This document shows, one piece after another, positions 19,713 through 28,875 of a stretch of 64,000 nt of DNA. The stretch is from Bradyrhizobium sp. 138 (GTDB taxonomy: Bacteria; Pseudomonadota; Alphaproteobacteria; Rhizobiales; Xanthobacteraceae). The notes under the pieces are model-generated. The model saw only the letters and a program-made list of their open reading frames with translations. It ran no database searches and was not told the DNA's origin. Positions within the stretch are counted from its first letter, which is position 1. Each line of letters opens with the position of its first letter. Position numbers and translations under genes: made by a program. Location of the stretch: assembly GCF_023074075.1 (NCBI RefSeq), contig NZ_JADPKT010000033.1, positions 62,001 through 126,000 on the forward strand, written 5' to 3'.

Positions 19713-22127
19713 TCAGAACTTCGCTGTGGTCACGACATAGAACGCCCGGCCCGGCGCCACCGCCACGAACGGCACGTTGCTGCGATAGAACGAGTCGTAA
19801 TAGAGCTTGTTGGTCAGGTTCTGCGCGTAGAACTTCATGGTCCAGTTCTGGTCGATCTTCTTCTCGACGAAGGCATCGAAGCGCCAATAGCTCGGCAGTT
19901 CGTTGGTGTTGGCCGCAAACGTACCGCCGTAAACCTTCGAGCGGTACACCGCCTGCCCGCCGAGCTCCCAGCCGCCATCGAACTTGTACTTGGTCAGCAT
20001 GCTGAACGACTGATGTGCGATGTTGGCGAGCTGCAGGCCGAGATTCGAGGCAACGCCGCTCTGCGTGACCTTGGACTGCATCAGCACCAGGCCGCCGAAG
20101 ATGCTCCAGCGATCGGTGATCTTGCCCTCGGCTTCGATGTCGATGCCCTGGATCCTGTAGGCGGCACCCGACGTCAGCAGGCCGCCGACGGTCTCGCGCG
20201 CGTTGTCCTTGGTGGTCTGGAACAGCGCACCGGTCACCAGCAGGTGGCGATCGGCAAGCTCCCATTTGGTGCCGAGCTCGATCGCCTTGTTGCGCTCGGG
20301 CCCGAGCAGGATGGTCGAGTTGGGGGGAACACCGCCGTATTCGGTGCCGGTCGCGTCCAGCTCAGAACCGAACGGATTGGCCGAGGTGGCGTAGGCCGCA
20401 TAGATGCTGCCGATCGACATCGGCTTGTAGACCAGACCGACGTTGTAGTTCACCAGATCGGAGTTCTGCTTCACATAGTTCGCATTGTTCGATGCGCTCT
20501 GGCTGTAGCCGTCATAGCGCACGCCGCCGTTGACGATGATCGTGTCCTGCCAGTTCGCGGTGTCCATGGCATAGACGCTGGTGGTGTTGACGCCATAGCG
20601 CGTCGGATTTCCGACGATCCCCGGAATGCCGAAGGGGATGTTGGTATACTGGGGGTAATAGAGATTGACCCCTGTCACGGCACCGGTGCTCGTGAAAGCG
20701 GAGCCGGACAGTTCCGACGCAAGGCCCGCATAACGATCAATCGAGATGTTCTCGTTCGAATATTCGACGCCGAACACCGCGGTGTGCTTGACCCCACCGG
20801 TGTCGAGCTTGAACGTGGCCTCGTTCTGGTTGGCCCACACGTCCACGTTCTGCAAGCGGCTCTGCGCGCTCGCCGTCGTGGTCCAGAGCATCGGGTTGGG
20901 ACTGGTCGTGTTCGGGTTCTGCGGCAGCGTGCCGATGTAGTTGAGCAGCGAATGCTCGCCGCGCACCTTGCTGGTCAGCGTGATGGCCTCGTTGACCTTG
21001 TACTCAATCGTGCCGGTGCCAAAATCCTGCCGCGCAGTCTGGAAGTCGCGGTTGAGGAAGCCGTACCAGTTGCCGCGCGGAATGCCGGCCGAGGTCACCG
21101 GAACATTGCCCTGCTTGTAATAGGGTACGCCGAAATCCGGCAGACCGCTGAGGTCGGTGTGGACGTAGTTCGTGGTGATCTTGATGTCGTTGGTCGGGGT
21201 GTACTTGGTCGAGATGAAGCTGCCCCAGCGATTGTCGGTGACGTAATTGCGGCCGGCCACGTTGGCCTCCTGGAACAGGCCGCCGGTGCGCACCGAGAAA
21301 GTCGGATCGATGACCTGGTTGACGTCGAGCGTGACGCGCTTGGTCATATCGGTACCAAACTCGCTGTCGATCCGCTTGAAGTTGACGTCGCCGGCCTGCT
21401 TGGTGACGATGTTGATGGCGCCGCCGGCGGTGCCGCGGCCGGCATAGGAGGATGCCGGCCCGCGCAGAATCTCGATCTGCTCGGTGAAGAAGTTCTCGCG
21501 GATGGAAACGGCGGGATCGCGGATACCGTCGATGAACACGTCGTTGCGCGCGTCGAAGCCGCGGATGAAGAAGCGGTCGCCGAACGCGTTGCCGCCCTCG
21601 CCCGAGCCCAGCGTCACGCCTGCAGTCGAGCGCCCGATCTCCTTCAGCGTCGTGGCGTTCTTGTCCTCGAGCACTTCCTTGCTGAGCACCGTGATGGACT
21701 TGGGCGTGTTCAGCATCTTCTCGGGAAACTTGCCCGAGGCCTGGACGTGGTCGACCTTGTAGGGCGCGGCCGGATCGGCATAGGGATTGCCGTCGGGAGC
21801 GCCTGACGGGGCAGTCGGCGCCGCCTGCTGGGCCGCCTGCTCGCGTTGCGCGGCGCGACGAAGCGCGTTGCGGGCGCGGACTTGCTCCGGCGAAGGCTTC
21901 GAGGCCGTCGGACGCGGCCGCTGAACGGGAGCGTCGACCGTCACCGGCGGCAGGTTCGACTGCTGCGCCTGCGCCCCGCTGGACACGGACGCCACTGCGA
22001 TCAAGCTCGCAACCGCCGAAACCTTCTTGCCGGAAACGCCCGCGAACTTTTCTTCCACCAGATCGAATGCTGCGACCGAACGCAACGACTTCGGTGCGAC
22101 CACCTGCCCCATTACCAAACGCCCCAT
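19713..22127 (-). CDS. TonB-dependent siderophore receptor
   Basis: The 804-residue protein has the plug-barrel layout of FhuE/Fiu-like receptors. The hydrophobic part of the signal peptide lies unusually far in, at about 35-55, ending AQAQQ. A Pro/Arg/Ala-rich linker follows, then a plug domain at about 130-260 with the motifs FFIRGF and [13 protein letters not shown], and a 22-strand barrel that ends with an aromatic-rich strand finishing in VTTAKF. The N-terminal 34 residues may be an overlong start; ATG 22112 is an alternative. It likely imports a ferric siderophore. Upstream TTTAGAA-type half-sites suggest Irr-dependent iron control. Confidence 0.9.
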   Translation of the reverse strand: MGRLVMGQVVAPKSLRSVAAFDLVEEKFAGVSGKKVSAVASLIAVASVSSGAQAQQSNLPPVTVDAPVQRPRPTASKPSPEQVRARNALRRAAQREQAAQQAAPTAPSGAPDGNPYADPAAPYKVDHVQASGKFPEKMLNTPKSITVLSKEVLEDKNATTLKEIGRSTAGVTLGSGEGGNAFGDRFFIRGFDARNDVFIDGIRDPAVSIRENFFTEQIEILRGPASSYAGRGTAGGAINIVTKQAGDVNFKRIDSEFGTDMTKRVTLDVNQVIDPTFSVRTGGLFQEANVAGRNYVTDNRWGSFISTKYTPTNDIKITTNYVHTDLSGLPDFGVPYYKQGNVPVTSAGIPRGNWYGFLNRDFQTARQDFGTGTIEYKVNEAITLTSKVRGEHSLLNYIGTLPQNPNTTSPNPMLWTTTASAQSRLQNVDVWANQNEATFKLDTGGVKHTAVFGVEYSNENISIDRYAGLASELSGSAFTSTGAVTGVNLYYPQYTNIPFGIPGIVGNPTRYGVNTTSVYAMDTANWQDTIIVNGGVRYDGYSQSASNNANYVKQNSDLVNYNVGLVYKPMSIGSIYAAYATSANPFGSELDATGTEYGGVPPNSTILLGPERNKAIELGTKWELADRHLLVTGALFQTTKDNARETVGGLLTSGAAYRIQGIDIEAEGKITDRWSIFGGLVLMQSKVTQSGVASNLGLQLANIAHQSFSMLTKYKFDGGWELGGQAVYRSKVYGGTFAANTNELPSYWRFDAFVEKKIDQNWTMKFYAQNLTNKLYYDSFYRSNVPFVAVAPGRAFYVVTTAKF

Positions 22128-22241
22128 CTTCTTGTTCGCTCACTCACTTCGACGAACGATGGGCTGTTGGTATCGGCCGCAAAATAGTGGGTCAATGCGA
22201 GCGCTTCGCAAGAACCCTTGAATCGGTCCAGATCAAAACAA

Positions 22242-22293
22242 TTCTAAACTGCAGTTTGAAATCGTTCTAAGCGAAGACTGGACTCGTTCTAAA
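22242..22293 (-). promoter_or_regulatory. candidate Irr/ICE-type iron control region for the receptor
   Basis: Three TTCTAA half-sites (TTAGAA on the minus strand) begin at 22242, 22265 and 22287, evenly spaced by 22-23 bases, or about two helical turns. The first is part of the near-palindrome TTCTAAACTGCAGTTTGAA. TTTAGAA half-sites are the core of the iron control element bound by Irr in Bradyrhizobium. They lie 115-166 bp upstream of the receptor start. Confidence 0.5.
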
Positions 22294-22335
22294 GACAACG
22301 CCAAATCCGCGCAATTGGCCGTCTTGCGTTCAGCG

Positions 22336-22575
22336 TCAGTCGCTGCTCGGTGGCTTCATCAGCGAGAACAATTCGTCGACGGTCTTCAGCGCGACGGCGC
22401 GCACGCGATCGGTGCTGTCCATGCCGGCGATATTGACGCCGTTCACGACGGCCTTGATCTCGTCTCGGAAGTCGGTGAGGAAACGCAAGGGATCGCGCTG
22501 CTCATTGGCCACACGCGCGATCAATCCCGTGATCAAAATCTGACACGCGATCAGCTTACCGTTCAATTCGTCCAT
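22336..22575 (-). CDS. conserved-looking small hypothetical protein (79 aa)
   Basis: This 79-residue protein starts at ATG 22575 with a strong AAGGAG 6 bases upstream; a longer frame to 22674 would run through the iron-box-like sequence and is rejected. It is predicted to be all-helical and soluble, with no motif I recognise. It is on the same strand as the siderophore receptor, 208 bp upstream. Like the receptor, it is preceded by an Irr/ICE-like element (22649-22664), so it may be part of the iron response. Function unknown. Confidence 0.65.
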   Translation of the reverse strand: MDELNGKLIACQILITGLIARVANEQRDPLRFLTDFRDEIKAVVNGVNIAGMDSTDRVRAVALKTVDELFSLMKPPSSD

Positions 22576-22648
22576 GCTGCGCTCCTTTGTGGCGGCGCCG
22601 ATATGGACGATGCCGAAATTCCTGACAACCGAAACGGCGCCCGCACGA

Positions 22649-22664
22649 TTTAGAACCATTCTTG
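22649..22664 (-). promoter_or_regulatory. ICE-like iron box upstream of the small gene
   Basis: TTTAGAACCATTCTTG contains the symmetrical core AGAA-CCA-TTCT, the arrangement expected for an Irr iron control element. It lies about 74 bp upstream of the 79-residue gene and about 300 bp from the divergent RND operon. Confidence 0.5.
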
Positions 22665-22884
22665 TTGCCCGCACCGAGTTGCCCGCACCGAGCTGTGGCC
22701 CGGTGCAGCGTCATTGGATTGCGCACCCCCTCTGCGAGCGCCGCACAAGTCTTGCCCGGCGATCGCCCAACGGGGAAAATGCAGCGCTGCACATCGCCGC
22801 GGCAGAGCACTGCCCAGACGGTGCAAAGCTTTCCAATTGTTTAGGATTCTCAACTGATAGTGCTGTTTACACTGGAACTTGGCG

Positions 22885-22926
22885 TGTATTATACAACGCG
22901 CTGGAACCCTGCGATTGCCCTATAAT
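22885..22926 (+). promoter_or_regulatory. candidate promoter and operator of the MdtAB-like operon
   Basis: A perfect 11-base palindrome TGTATTATACA at 22885-22895 is followed by a consensus TATAAT at 22921-22926, 36 bp before the adaptor ATG. No good -35 hexamer is seen. The palindrome would cover the region just upstream of the -35 position, as expected for a TetR- or MarR-type site. Confidence 0.45.
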
Positions 22927-22962
22927 TCCTAGCTGAGGGCATACGAGCCGACACGAGACGAC

Positions 22963-24132
22963 ATGAAAAAGTCCCGGCCGATCCTCTGGCTTCTGATCAT
23001 CGCGGCCGTGGCCTCCGCGGGTTACTATGGTTGGCAGAAATTTGGGCCTGAGGCCGGAAAAACCCAGACCGCCCAGAAGGGTCCACCCCGCCCGCTTGCC
23101 GTCCCGGTGAGCGTTGCGCCGGTCCAGAAGCTCGACTTCCCGGTCTACCTGACGGGTCTCGGCACGGTTCAGGGCTTCAACACCGTCCAGGTCCGCAGCC
23201 GGGTCGATGGTCAGATCGACAAGCTCACCTTCAGGGAAGGCCAGATCGTCCAGCAGGGCGAGCTTTTGGTCTCGATTGATCCCCGCCCCTATCAAGCCAC
23301 GCTCGACCAGGCCAAGGCCAAGAAGGCGCAGGACGAGGCGAGCCTCGCCAACGCCAATCTCGAACTTCAGCGCGCGATGAAGCTCGGCGAATTCGCGACC
23401 GCACAGCGGGTCGACACTCAGCGTTCGACCGTCGCCCAGCTCACCGCCCAGATCGCCGCCGACGAAGCCGCGATCGCCAACGCCCAGACTCAGCTCGACT
23501 ACACCCAGGTCAAGGCGCCGATCACCGGCGTCGCCGGCCTGCGCCAGGTCGACATCGGCAACATCGTCAACGCCTCGACGCAGACGGGCATCGTCACGAT
23601 CTCGCAGGTCGAACCGATCTCCGTGATCTTCACGGCGCCGGAAGACCAGCTTCCCTATATCAGCGAGGGCCAGAAGACGGACGCGCTCAAGGTGATCGCA
23701 TTCACCACCGACGGCAAGAAAACGCTGGCCGAGGGCAAGCTTGCAGTGATCAACAACCAGGTGGACACGACCAGCGGGACGATCCGGCTCAAGGCGGTGT
23801 TCGACAACAAGGATCACACGCTGTGGCCAGGCCAATCGGTCTCGACGCGGCTTCTGGTCCGGACGCTGAAGGATGCGACCGTGGTTCCGGATGACGCGGT
23901 CCAGCATTCCACCAACGGCCTCTACGCTTATACCGTCAATCAAGACAACAAGGCCGAAGACCACAAGATCAAGGTCAGCTACAGCATCGATGGACGCTCG
24001 GTCGTCGATGAAGGCCTGATCCCCGGGCAGCAGGTCATCACCGGCGGTCAGTTCAAGGTACAGCCCGGAAGCCTCGTCTCGACAGCGGTCGCGAGCTCGG
24101 ATCCGGCGCAGAATAAGGTACGACGGGAATGA
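22963..24132 (+). CDS. RND efflux periplasmic adaptor subunit (MdtA-like)
   Basis: The 389-residue membrane fusion protein has an N-terminal membrane anchor at about 5-22, a biotinyl-lipoyl-like half motif with VRSRVDGQIDKL near 80, a helical hairpin rich in Ala/Gln/Lys (about 115-170), and beta-barrel and membrane-proximal domains. Length and the Lys/Asp-rich end match MdtA-like adaptors. It would link the RND pump of the next gene to an outer-membrane channel; no outer-membrane factor gene is present in this locus. The stop overlaps the pump start by ATGA. Confidence 0.92.
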   Translation: MKKSRPILWLLIIAAVASAGYYGWQKFGPEAGKTQTAQKGPPRPLAVPVSVAPVQKLDFPVYLTGLGTVQGFNTVQVRSRVDGQIDKLTFREGQIVQQGELLVSIDPRPYQATLDQAKAKKAQDEASLANANLELQRAMKLGEFATAQRVDTQRSTVAQLTAQIAADEAAIANAQTQLDYTQVKAPITGVAGLRQVDIGNIVNASTQTGIVTISQVEPISVIFTAPEDQLPYISEGQKTDALKVIAFTTDGKKTLAEGKLAVINNQVDTTSGTIRLKAVFDNKDHTLWPGQSVSTRLLVRTLKDATVVPDDAVQHSTNGLYAYTVNQDNKAEDHKIKVSYSIDGRSVVDEGLIPGQQVITGGQFKVQPGSLVSTAVASSDPAQNKVRRE

Positions 24133-27100
24133 CCGAGGGCGGGATTTCGGCACCTTTCATCCGTTATCCCATCGGCACCTCGCTGCTGATGGCCGGCATC
24201 CTTTTCGTCGGCCTCGTCGCCTATCCCCTGCTGCCGGTCGCGCCGCTGCCGCAGGTCGACTTCCCGACGATCCAGATCACGGCCAATTTGCCGGGCGGCA
24301 GCCCCGAGACGATGGCCTCGTCGGTGGCCCAGCCGTTGGAGCGGCAATTCGCCCAGATCCCCGGCATCGCCCAGATGACGTCGACGAGCTATCTCGGCAC
24401 CGCGTCAATCACCATCCAGTTCGATCTCAACCGCAGCATCGACGGCGCCGCCAACGACGTGCAGGGCGCCATCAACGCCGCCAGCGGCCAGCTGCCGAAG
24501 AACCTGCCCTCGCCGCCGACCTACCGCAAGGTCAACCCGGCTGACGCCCCGATCCTCCTGCTGTCGGCGACATCGGAGACACTGCCTCTGACCAGTGTCA
24601 GCGACGCGGTCGATGCCCAGCTCGCCCAGCAGATCAGTCAGCTGTCGGGCGTGGCGCAGGTGTTCATCGGCGGCCAGCAGAAACCCTCCATCCGCATCCA
24701 GGTCGATCCGGCGAAGCTCGTCGCCAAGGGCCTGTCGATGGAAGACGTCCGCAGCCAGATCGCGATCACAACGGTCGACAGTCCCAAGGGTAATATCGAC
24801 GGCGAAAAGCGCGCTTACACGATCTACGCCAACGACCAGCTCACGCACGCAAAGGACTGGAACGACGTCATCATCGCCTATCGCAACGGCGGTCCGCTGC
24901 GAATCCGCGACATCGGCCAGGCGGTCAGTGCCGCTGAAGACGCCAAGCAGGCGGCCTGGGCCAACGGCAAGCGCGGCGTGTTCCTGGTGATCTTCAAGCA
25001 GCCCGGCGCCAACGTCATCGAGACCGTCGACAGGATCAAGGCGACCCTGCCCCGCCTCGTGGCGGCGATCCCGCCCGCGATCAAGATCGAGCTCATCAGC
25101 GACCGTACCACGACCATCCGCGCGGCGGTCGAGGACGTCCAGTTCACGCTGCTGCTGACCATCGCACTCGTGGTCATGGTCATCTTCATCTTCCTGCGCA
25201 GCTTCTGGGCCACCGTCATTCCCACGGTGACGGTGCCATTGGCGCTATTGGGCGCGTGCGCCTTGATGTGGGTGGTCGGCTATTCGCTCGACAATCTGTC
25301 GCTGATGGCGCTCACCATTGCCGTCGGTTTCGTCGTCGACGACGCCATCGTGATGCTCGAGAACATCACGCGCTACATCGAGGAAGGCGAGGCGCCGATG
25401 GCGGCGGCCTTCCGTGGCTCCAAGGAAATCGGCTTCACCATCGTGTCGATCAGCATCTCGCTGGTCGCGGTGCTAATCCCGCTGCTGCTGATGGGCGGCA
25501 TCATCGGGCGGCTGTTCCGGGAATTCGCCGTGGTGCTGGCGATGACCATCTTCGTCTCGATGTTCGTGTCGCTGACACTGACGCCGATGATGGCCTCGCG
25601 CTTCCTGCGTGCCCATGGTGAGGTCCGCCACGGCCGCTTCTATCAATGGAGCGAGCGCGCCTTCGACGCGATGCTGCGCGGCTACGAATACATTCTGGAT
25701 CACGCCCTGGCCTGGCGGCGCACCACGCTTGCGATCTTCTTCGCCACGCTCGGCCTGTCGATCTATCTGTTCGTCCTGATCCCAAAGGGCTTCTTCCCGC
25801 AGCAGGATGTCGGCCTGATCACCGCCACCTCCGAAGCCTCGCAAGACATTTCGTTCAAGGAGATGACCCGGCGCCAGGAACAGCTCGGCAAGGTCATCCT
25901 GGCCGATCCCGACGTCGCCAGCGTTGCCATGGCGATCGGCGGCAGCGGCCGTGCCGGCAACAATGGCAACATATTCATCACGCTGAAGCCTCGCGACCAG
26001 CGCGATGCCTCGGCGCAGCAGATCATCGCGCGACTGCGTCCCCAGTTCGACAAGGTCGAGGGCGCCCGTGTCTACATGCAGGCGGCCCAGGACGTGCGGC
26101 TCGGCGGCCGGCCGACGCGCACGCAGTTCGAATTCACATTGCAGGACGCCAATCTGGACGAGCTCAACGAATGGGCGCCAAAGATCCTGGCCAAGATGCA
26201 GACGCTGCCGGAGCTGCGCGACGTTGCGACCGACCAGCAGACCCAGGGCACCACGGTCCAGCTCAAGATCAACCGCGATACCGCCTCACGCTACGGCATC
26301 CAGCCGCAGGTGATCGACGACACGCTGTATGATGCCTTCGGACAGCGGCAGGTTACGCAGTATTTCACCCAGCTCAACACCTACAAGGTGATCCTGGAGA
26401 TCCTGCCGGAGATGCAGGGCAATCTCGACAGCCTGAACAAGCTCTACTTGAAATCGCCGTTGACCGGCGACCAGGTGCCACTGTCGACTTTCGCGACCTG
26501 GACCACCGATCCGGTCCGCCCGCTCTCGATCAGCCACCAAGGCCAGTTCCCGGCGATTACGATCAGCTTCAACCTCGCCCAGGGCGTCGCGCTCGGCCAG
26601 GCGACCGAGGCCGTGCAGAAGGCGATGGCCGATCTCGGTGCGCCGCCGACGCTCAATTCGAGCTTCCAGGGCACAGCGCAGGCGTTCCAGCAGTCGCTCG
26701 GCACCGTACCGCTCTTGATCCTCGCCGCGCTGGTCGTGGTCTATCTGATCCTCGGCATCCTCTACGAGAGCTACATCCATCCGATCACGATTCTGTCGAC
26801 GCTGCCCTCGGCCGGCGTCGGCGCGCTCGCGATCCTGATGGCGGCCGGCTTCGACTTCAGCCTGATTGCGTTGATCGGCATCATTCTGCTGATCGGCATC
26901 GTGAAGAAGAACGGCATCATGATGGTCGATTTTGCGATCGCCGCCGAACGCGACGAGCACAAGACGCCGGAGCAATCGATCCGCCAGGCCGCGCTGCTGC
27001 GCTTCCGCCCCATCATGATGACGACGATGGCCGCGCTGCTCGGCGGCGTGCCCTTGATGCTCGGTCACGGCACCGGCGCCGAGATCCGCCAGCCGCTCGG

Positions 27101-27275
27101 CTACGCCATGGTCGGCGGCCTGATCGTCAGCCAGGCGCTGACTCTGTTCACCACGCCGGTGGTCTATCTCTATCTCGACGAGCTCAACAACTGGTTCTCC
27201 ACCTGGGGCCGTTCGGGTGACGACGAAGGCGACGAGGCGCCCGCGCGCGGCACCGTCAAGGAAGCCGCCGAGTAA
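24129..27275 (+). CDS. RND family efflux transporter permease (MdtB/MdtC-like)
   Basis: The 1048-residue inner-membrane pump has 12 membrane helices and two large periplasmic loops after helices 1 and 7. The proton-relay pair Asp404-Asp405 in helix 4 (GFVVDDAIVM) is intact. The N-terminus with a GISAPFIRYPIGT start matches the MdtB/MdtC branch, which in enterics exports bile salts, flavonoids and novobiocin. Here a single pump gene follows the adaptor, so it would work as a homotrimer. It is translationally coupled to the adaptor by a 4-base overlap. Confidence 0.93.
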   Translation: MTEGGISAPFIRYPIGTSLLMAGILFVGLVAYPLLPVAPLPQVDFPTIQITANLPGGSPETMASSVAQPLERQFAQIPGIAQMTSTSYLGTASITIQFDLNRSIDGAANDVQGAINAASGQLPKNLPSPPTYRKVNPADAPILLLSATSETLPLTSVSDAVDAQLAQQISQLSGVAQVFIGGQQKPSIRIQVDPAKLVAKGLSMEDVRSQIAITTVDSPKGNIDGEKRAYTIYANDQLTHAKDWNDVIIAYRNGGPLRIRDIGQAVSAAEDAKQAAWANGKRGVFLVIFKQPGANVIETVDRIKATLPRLVAAIPPAIKIELISDRTTTIRAAVEDVQFTLLLTIALVVMVIFIFLRSFWATVIPTVTVPLALLGACALMWVVGYSLDNLSLMALTIAVGFVVDDAIVMLENITRYIEEGEAPMAAAFRGSKEIGFTIVSISISLVAVLIPLLLMGGIIGRLFREFAVVLAMTIFVSMFVSLTLTPMMASRFLRAHGEVRHGRFYQWSERAFDAMLRGYEYILDHALAWRRTTLAIFFATLGLSIYLFVLIPKGFFPQQDVGLITATSEASQDISFKEMTRRQEQLGKVILADPDVASVAMAIGGSGRAGNNGNIFITLKPRDQRDASAQQIIARLRPQFDKVEGARVYMQAAQDVRLGGRPTRTQFEFTLQDANLDELNEWAPKILAKMQTLPELRDVATDQQTQGTTVQLKINRDTASRYGIQPQVIDDTLYDAFGQRQVTQYFTQLNTYKVILEILPEMQGNLDSLNKLYLKSPLTGDQVPLSTFATWTTDPVRPLSISHQGQFPAITISFNLAQGVALGQATEAVQKAMADLGAPPTLNSSFQGTAQAFQQSLGTVPLLILAALVVVYLILGILYESYIHPITILSTLPSAGVGALAILMAAGFDFSLIALIGIILLIGIVKKNGIMMVDFAIAAERDEHKTPEQSIRQAALLRFRPIMMTTMAALLGGVPLMLGHGTGAEIRQPLGYAMVGGLIVSQALTLFTTPVVYLYLDELNNWFSTWGRSGDDEGDEAPARGTVKEAAE

Positions 27276-27340
27276 GCTTGCACCGCGTCGCCCGCGACGC
27301 TACAGCCAGAACCCCCGGTTCACGCCAACGCGGTCTCGCC

Positions 27341-27907
27341 ATGCTCATGCAATCCAGACTTGTCGCCCTCGCCGCTGCCGTCCTGTTGCCCTTGGGCGCT
27401 GCCTATGCCCAGCAGGCTGCGAAGAAGAACGCCCCCGCACCGGCGGCACAGCCTGCGCCGGCCCCGACGCAGCCACAGGCCGACGCCGCGCCGGCGCAGC
27501 AGCCCGGATGGATCGTGCGCTGCACCAGCGTGAGCCGCGAGGCGCCGCTCGAATGCGCGATGGAGCAGAACGCGGTGCTGACCAAGACCGGCCAGACCAT
27601 CGTCCTCGTCAACATCCGCATCGCGCCCGACACCCGCACGCCGGTGGCCTTGCTGCAATTGCCGCTCGGCCTCAATCTTCCGGTCGGCGCCAAGCTTCAG
27701 GTCGACGAGGGCAAGACGGTCGACCTGCAGATCCAGACCTGCGAGAATCGCGGTTGCTACGCCTCGACCCCGGTTGCGCCGGACCTGCTCGCGTCCTTGC
27801 GGTCGGGCAAGCAGCTCAAGGTCTCCTTCCAGAACATGGCCAAGGAGACCATCGCAATCCCCATGCCGCTCGGCGACTTCGCCGCCGCCTACGACAAGAT
27901 CAAGTAG
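27341..27907 (+). CDS. invasion-associated locus B (IalB) family periplasmic protein
   Basis: This 188-residue protein starts at ATG 27341, or 27347 just after it. The signal peptide ends near AYAQQ (about 23), followed by an Ala/Pro/Gln-rich linker and the IalB domain with a Trp-x-x-x-Cys start (WIVRC), CAMEQ, and a CENRGCYAS disulfide-type motif. IalB proteins were named in Bartonella but are widespread in rhizobia, where their role is not settled. It follows the RND pump by 65 bp and may be co-transcribed, although the two families have no known common function. Confidence 0.85.
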   Translation: MLMQSRLVALAAAVLLPLGAAYAQQAAKKNAPAPAAQPAPAPTQPQADAAPAQQPGWIVRCTSVSREAPLECAMEQNAVLTKTGQTIVLVNIRIAPDTRTPVALLQLPLGLNLPVGAKLQVDEGKTVDLQIQTCENRGCYASTPVAPDLLASLRSGKQLKVSFQNMAKETIAIPMPLGDFAAAYDKIK

Positions 27908-27916
27908 CGGCTAAAT

Positions 27917-28013
27917 CATGATCCGGAAAAGTGCGCGGCGGTTTTCCGAAAAAGATCATGCTCAAACAACAACCTAAAGCGCGATGACGCATCCTAATCG
28001 CATCGCGCTTTAG
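27917..28013. repeat. two-hairpin intergenic mosaic repeat (ATGATCCGGAAAA / TAAAGCGCGATG type)
   Basis: The first half (27917-27960) is bounded by CATGATC and GATCATG with inner CCGGAAAA and TTTTCCG arms. The second half pairs CTAAAGCGCGATG (27974-27986) exactly with CATCGCGCTTTAG (28001-28013) around a 14-base loop. I recall this two-part layout as a common intergenic element in Bradyrhizobium, similar in concept to rhizobial RIME elements. It lies between convergent genes and could end both transcripts. Confidence 0.75.
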
Positions 28014-28016
28014 TCG

Positions 28017-28379
28017 TCAGGTTGCGATGTCGCTCGCCCGGAGCAGCGTCGTGAAGCCGCCATAGATCATGCGCTTGCCATCGAACGGCATGCCCTCCAA
28101 CTTCAGCCGCGGGTCTGCCATCACCTTCTTGTTGACGGCATCGCGGGTCTCCCGGTCGCGATAGACGATCCACGCGAACACCACGACCTCGTCCTCCTTC
28201 GCGATCACCGCGCGTGGGAACGAAGTGAGCTCGCCATAGGGAACGTCGTCGGCGATGCATTCGACATAATCGAGCGCACCGTGCTCCATCCAGATGGCGC
28301 AGGCGGACGTCGCCAGCGTCTTGTAGGCCTCGATGTTGTCCTTCGGCACGGCGAGCAAGAAACCATCGACATAGGGCAT
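28017..28379 (-). CDS. DUF1428 domain-containing protein (YbaA-like)
   Basis: The 120-residue protein starts at ATG 28379 after a GGAGATCC ribosome site; the longer frame to 28625 runs through the tRNA gene antisense and is rejected. It begins MPYVDGF, the hallmark opening of the DUF1428/YbaA family, and has the WMEHGALDYVEC and FPRAV segments. The family has a dimeric alpha-beta barrel fold with no known reaction. It stands alone between a repeat and tRNA-Gln. Confidence 0.85.
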   Translation of the reverse strand: MPYVDGFLLAVPKDNIEAYKTLATSACAIWMEHGALDYVECIADDVPYGELTSFPRAVIAKEDEVVVFAWIVYRDRETRDAVNKKVMADPRLKLEGMPFDGKRMIYGGFTTLLRASDIAT

Positions 28380-28550
28380 CACGGATCTCCTTGGGTTGTA
28401 TGGCCCAAGGACGATGCAGCGCACGGCGATCCGACACGAAGATGCGAGTTTCAGATGAGGCAAACGGTCGCGAGCAGCAACGCAGCCAACGGCCCATTCC
28501 TGCCAAGCGACGTATGGAGGGAACTGCGAACGTGGAGAAGCGCCCGGAAC

Positions 28551-28624
28551 TGGCTGGGGAACCTGGATTCGAACCAAGACAAACAGAGTCAGAGTCTGTT
28601 GTGCTACCGTTACACCATTCCCCA
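28551..28624 (-). tRNA. tRNA-Gln (CTG anticodon)
   Basis: The 74-base cloverleaf includes an encoded CCA end. The acceptor stem pairs TGGGGAA with TTCCCCA. The anticodon stem ACAGA/TCTGT encloses the loop CTCTGAC, with CTG (28590-28592) reading codon CAG. The T arm holds the standard GGTTCGAATCC. An imperfect 11-base inverted repeat (28633-28643 with 28659-28669) lies just upstream on the minus strand. The rest of the 251-bp gap up to the next gene shows only a bulged hairpin at 28761-28794. Confidence 0.97.
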
Positions 28625-28875
28625 ACGGAATAGTCGAACAAATTCAATAACTTCTTTGATTTGCTCGACTGTCGCCGGAAGCGCGGTTGGCGCAAATCAC
28701 GGCTCAGGCGTGGCAGGGTTCTACCCGCTCGCCCCCGGGCTGGCAAGCGTTGCAGTGCACGGGTCCGCTCTCCTCAACAGCGGGAGCGGGACCCAACCCT
28801 TTAAGCCGTCGCGCGCAGCAGGCGCTGCGAGTCTTCACCTGGGACAGCAGCAGCGGAACGCTGTCGAAGCCGCGA

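Larger units (their letters stand above)
22576..22962. other. 387-bp divergent intergenic region
   Basis: No credible gene is seen. The left part holds the control region of the small iron-linked gene: an ICE-like dyad at 22649-22664 and a 14-base tandem repeat TTGCCCGCACCGAG at 22665-22692. The right part is AT-richer and holds the RND operon promoter: a TGTATTATACA palindrome at 22885-22895 and a TATAAT box at 22921-22926. The middle (about 22700-22840) shows nothing I can interpret. Confidence 0.6.

Noticed and set aside
20013..21806. A 597-codon plus-strand frame opposite the siderophore receptor
   Set aside because: Antisense shadow of the receptor; no start signal or recognisable motif.
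22650..22853. A 67-codon minus-strand frame upstream of the small iron-linked gene
   Set aside because: It has no ribosome site, overlaps the tandem repeat and ICE-like box, and has a Trp/Arg/Cys-rich composition typical of non-coding DNA.
28761..28794. Bulged hairpin downstream of the RNase Z-like gene as a terminator
   Set aside because: It is over 80 bases from the stop, has a bulge and a 13-base loop, and lacks a U-tract.
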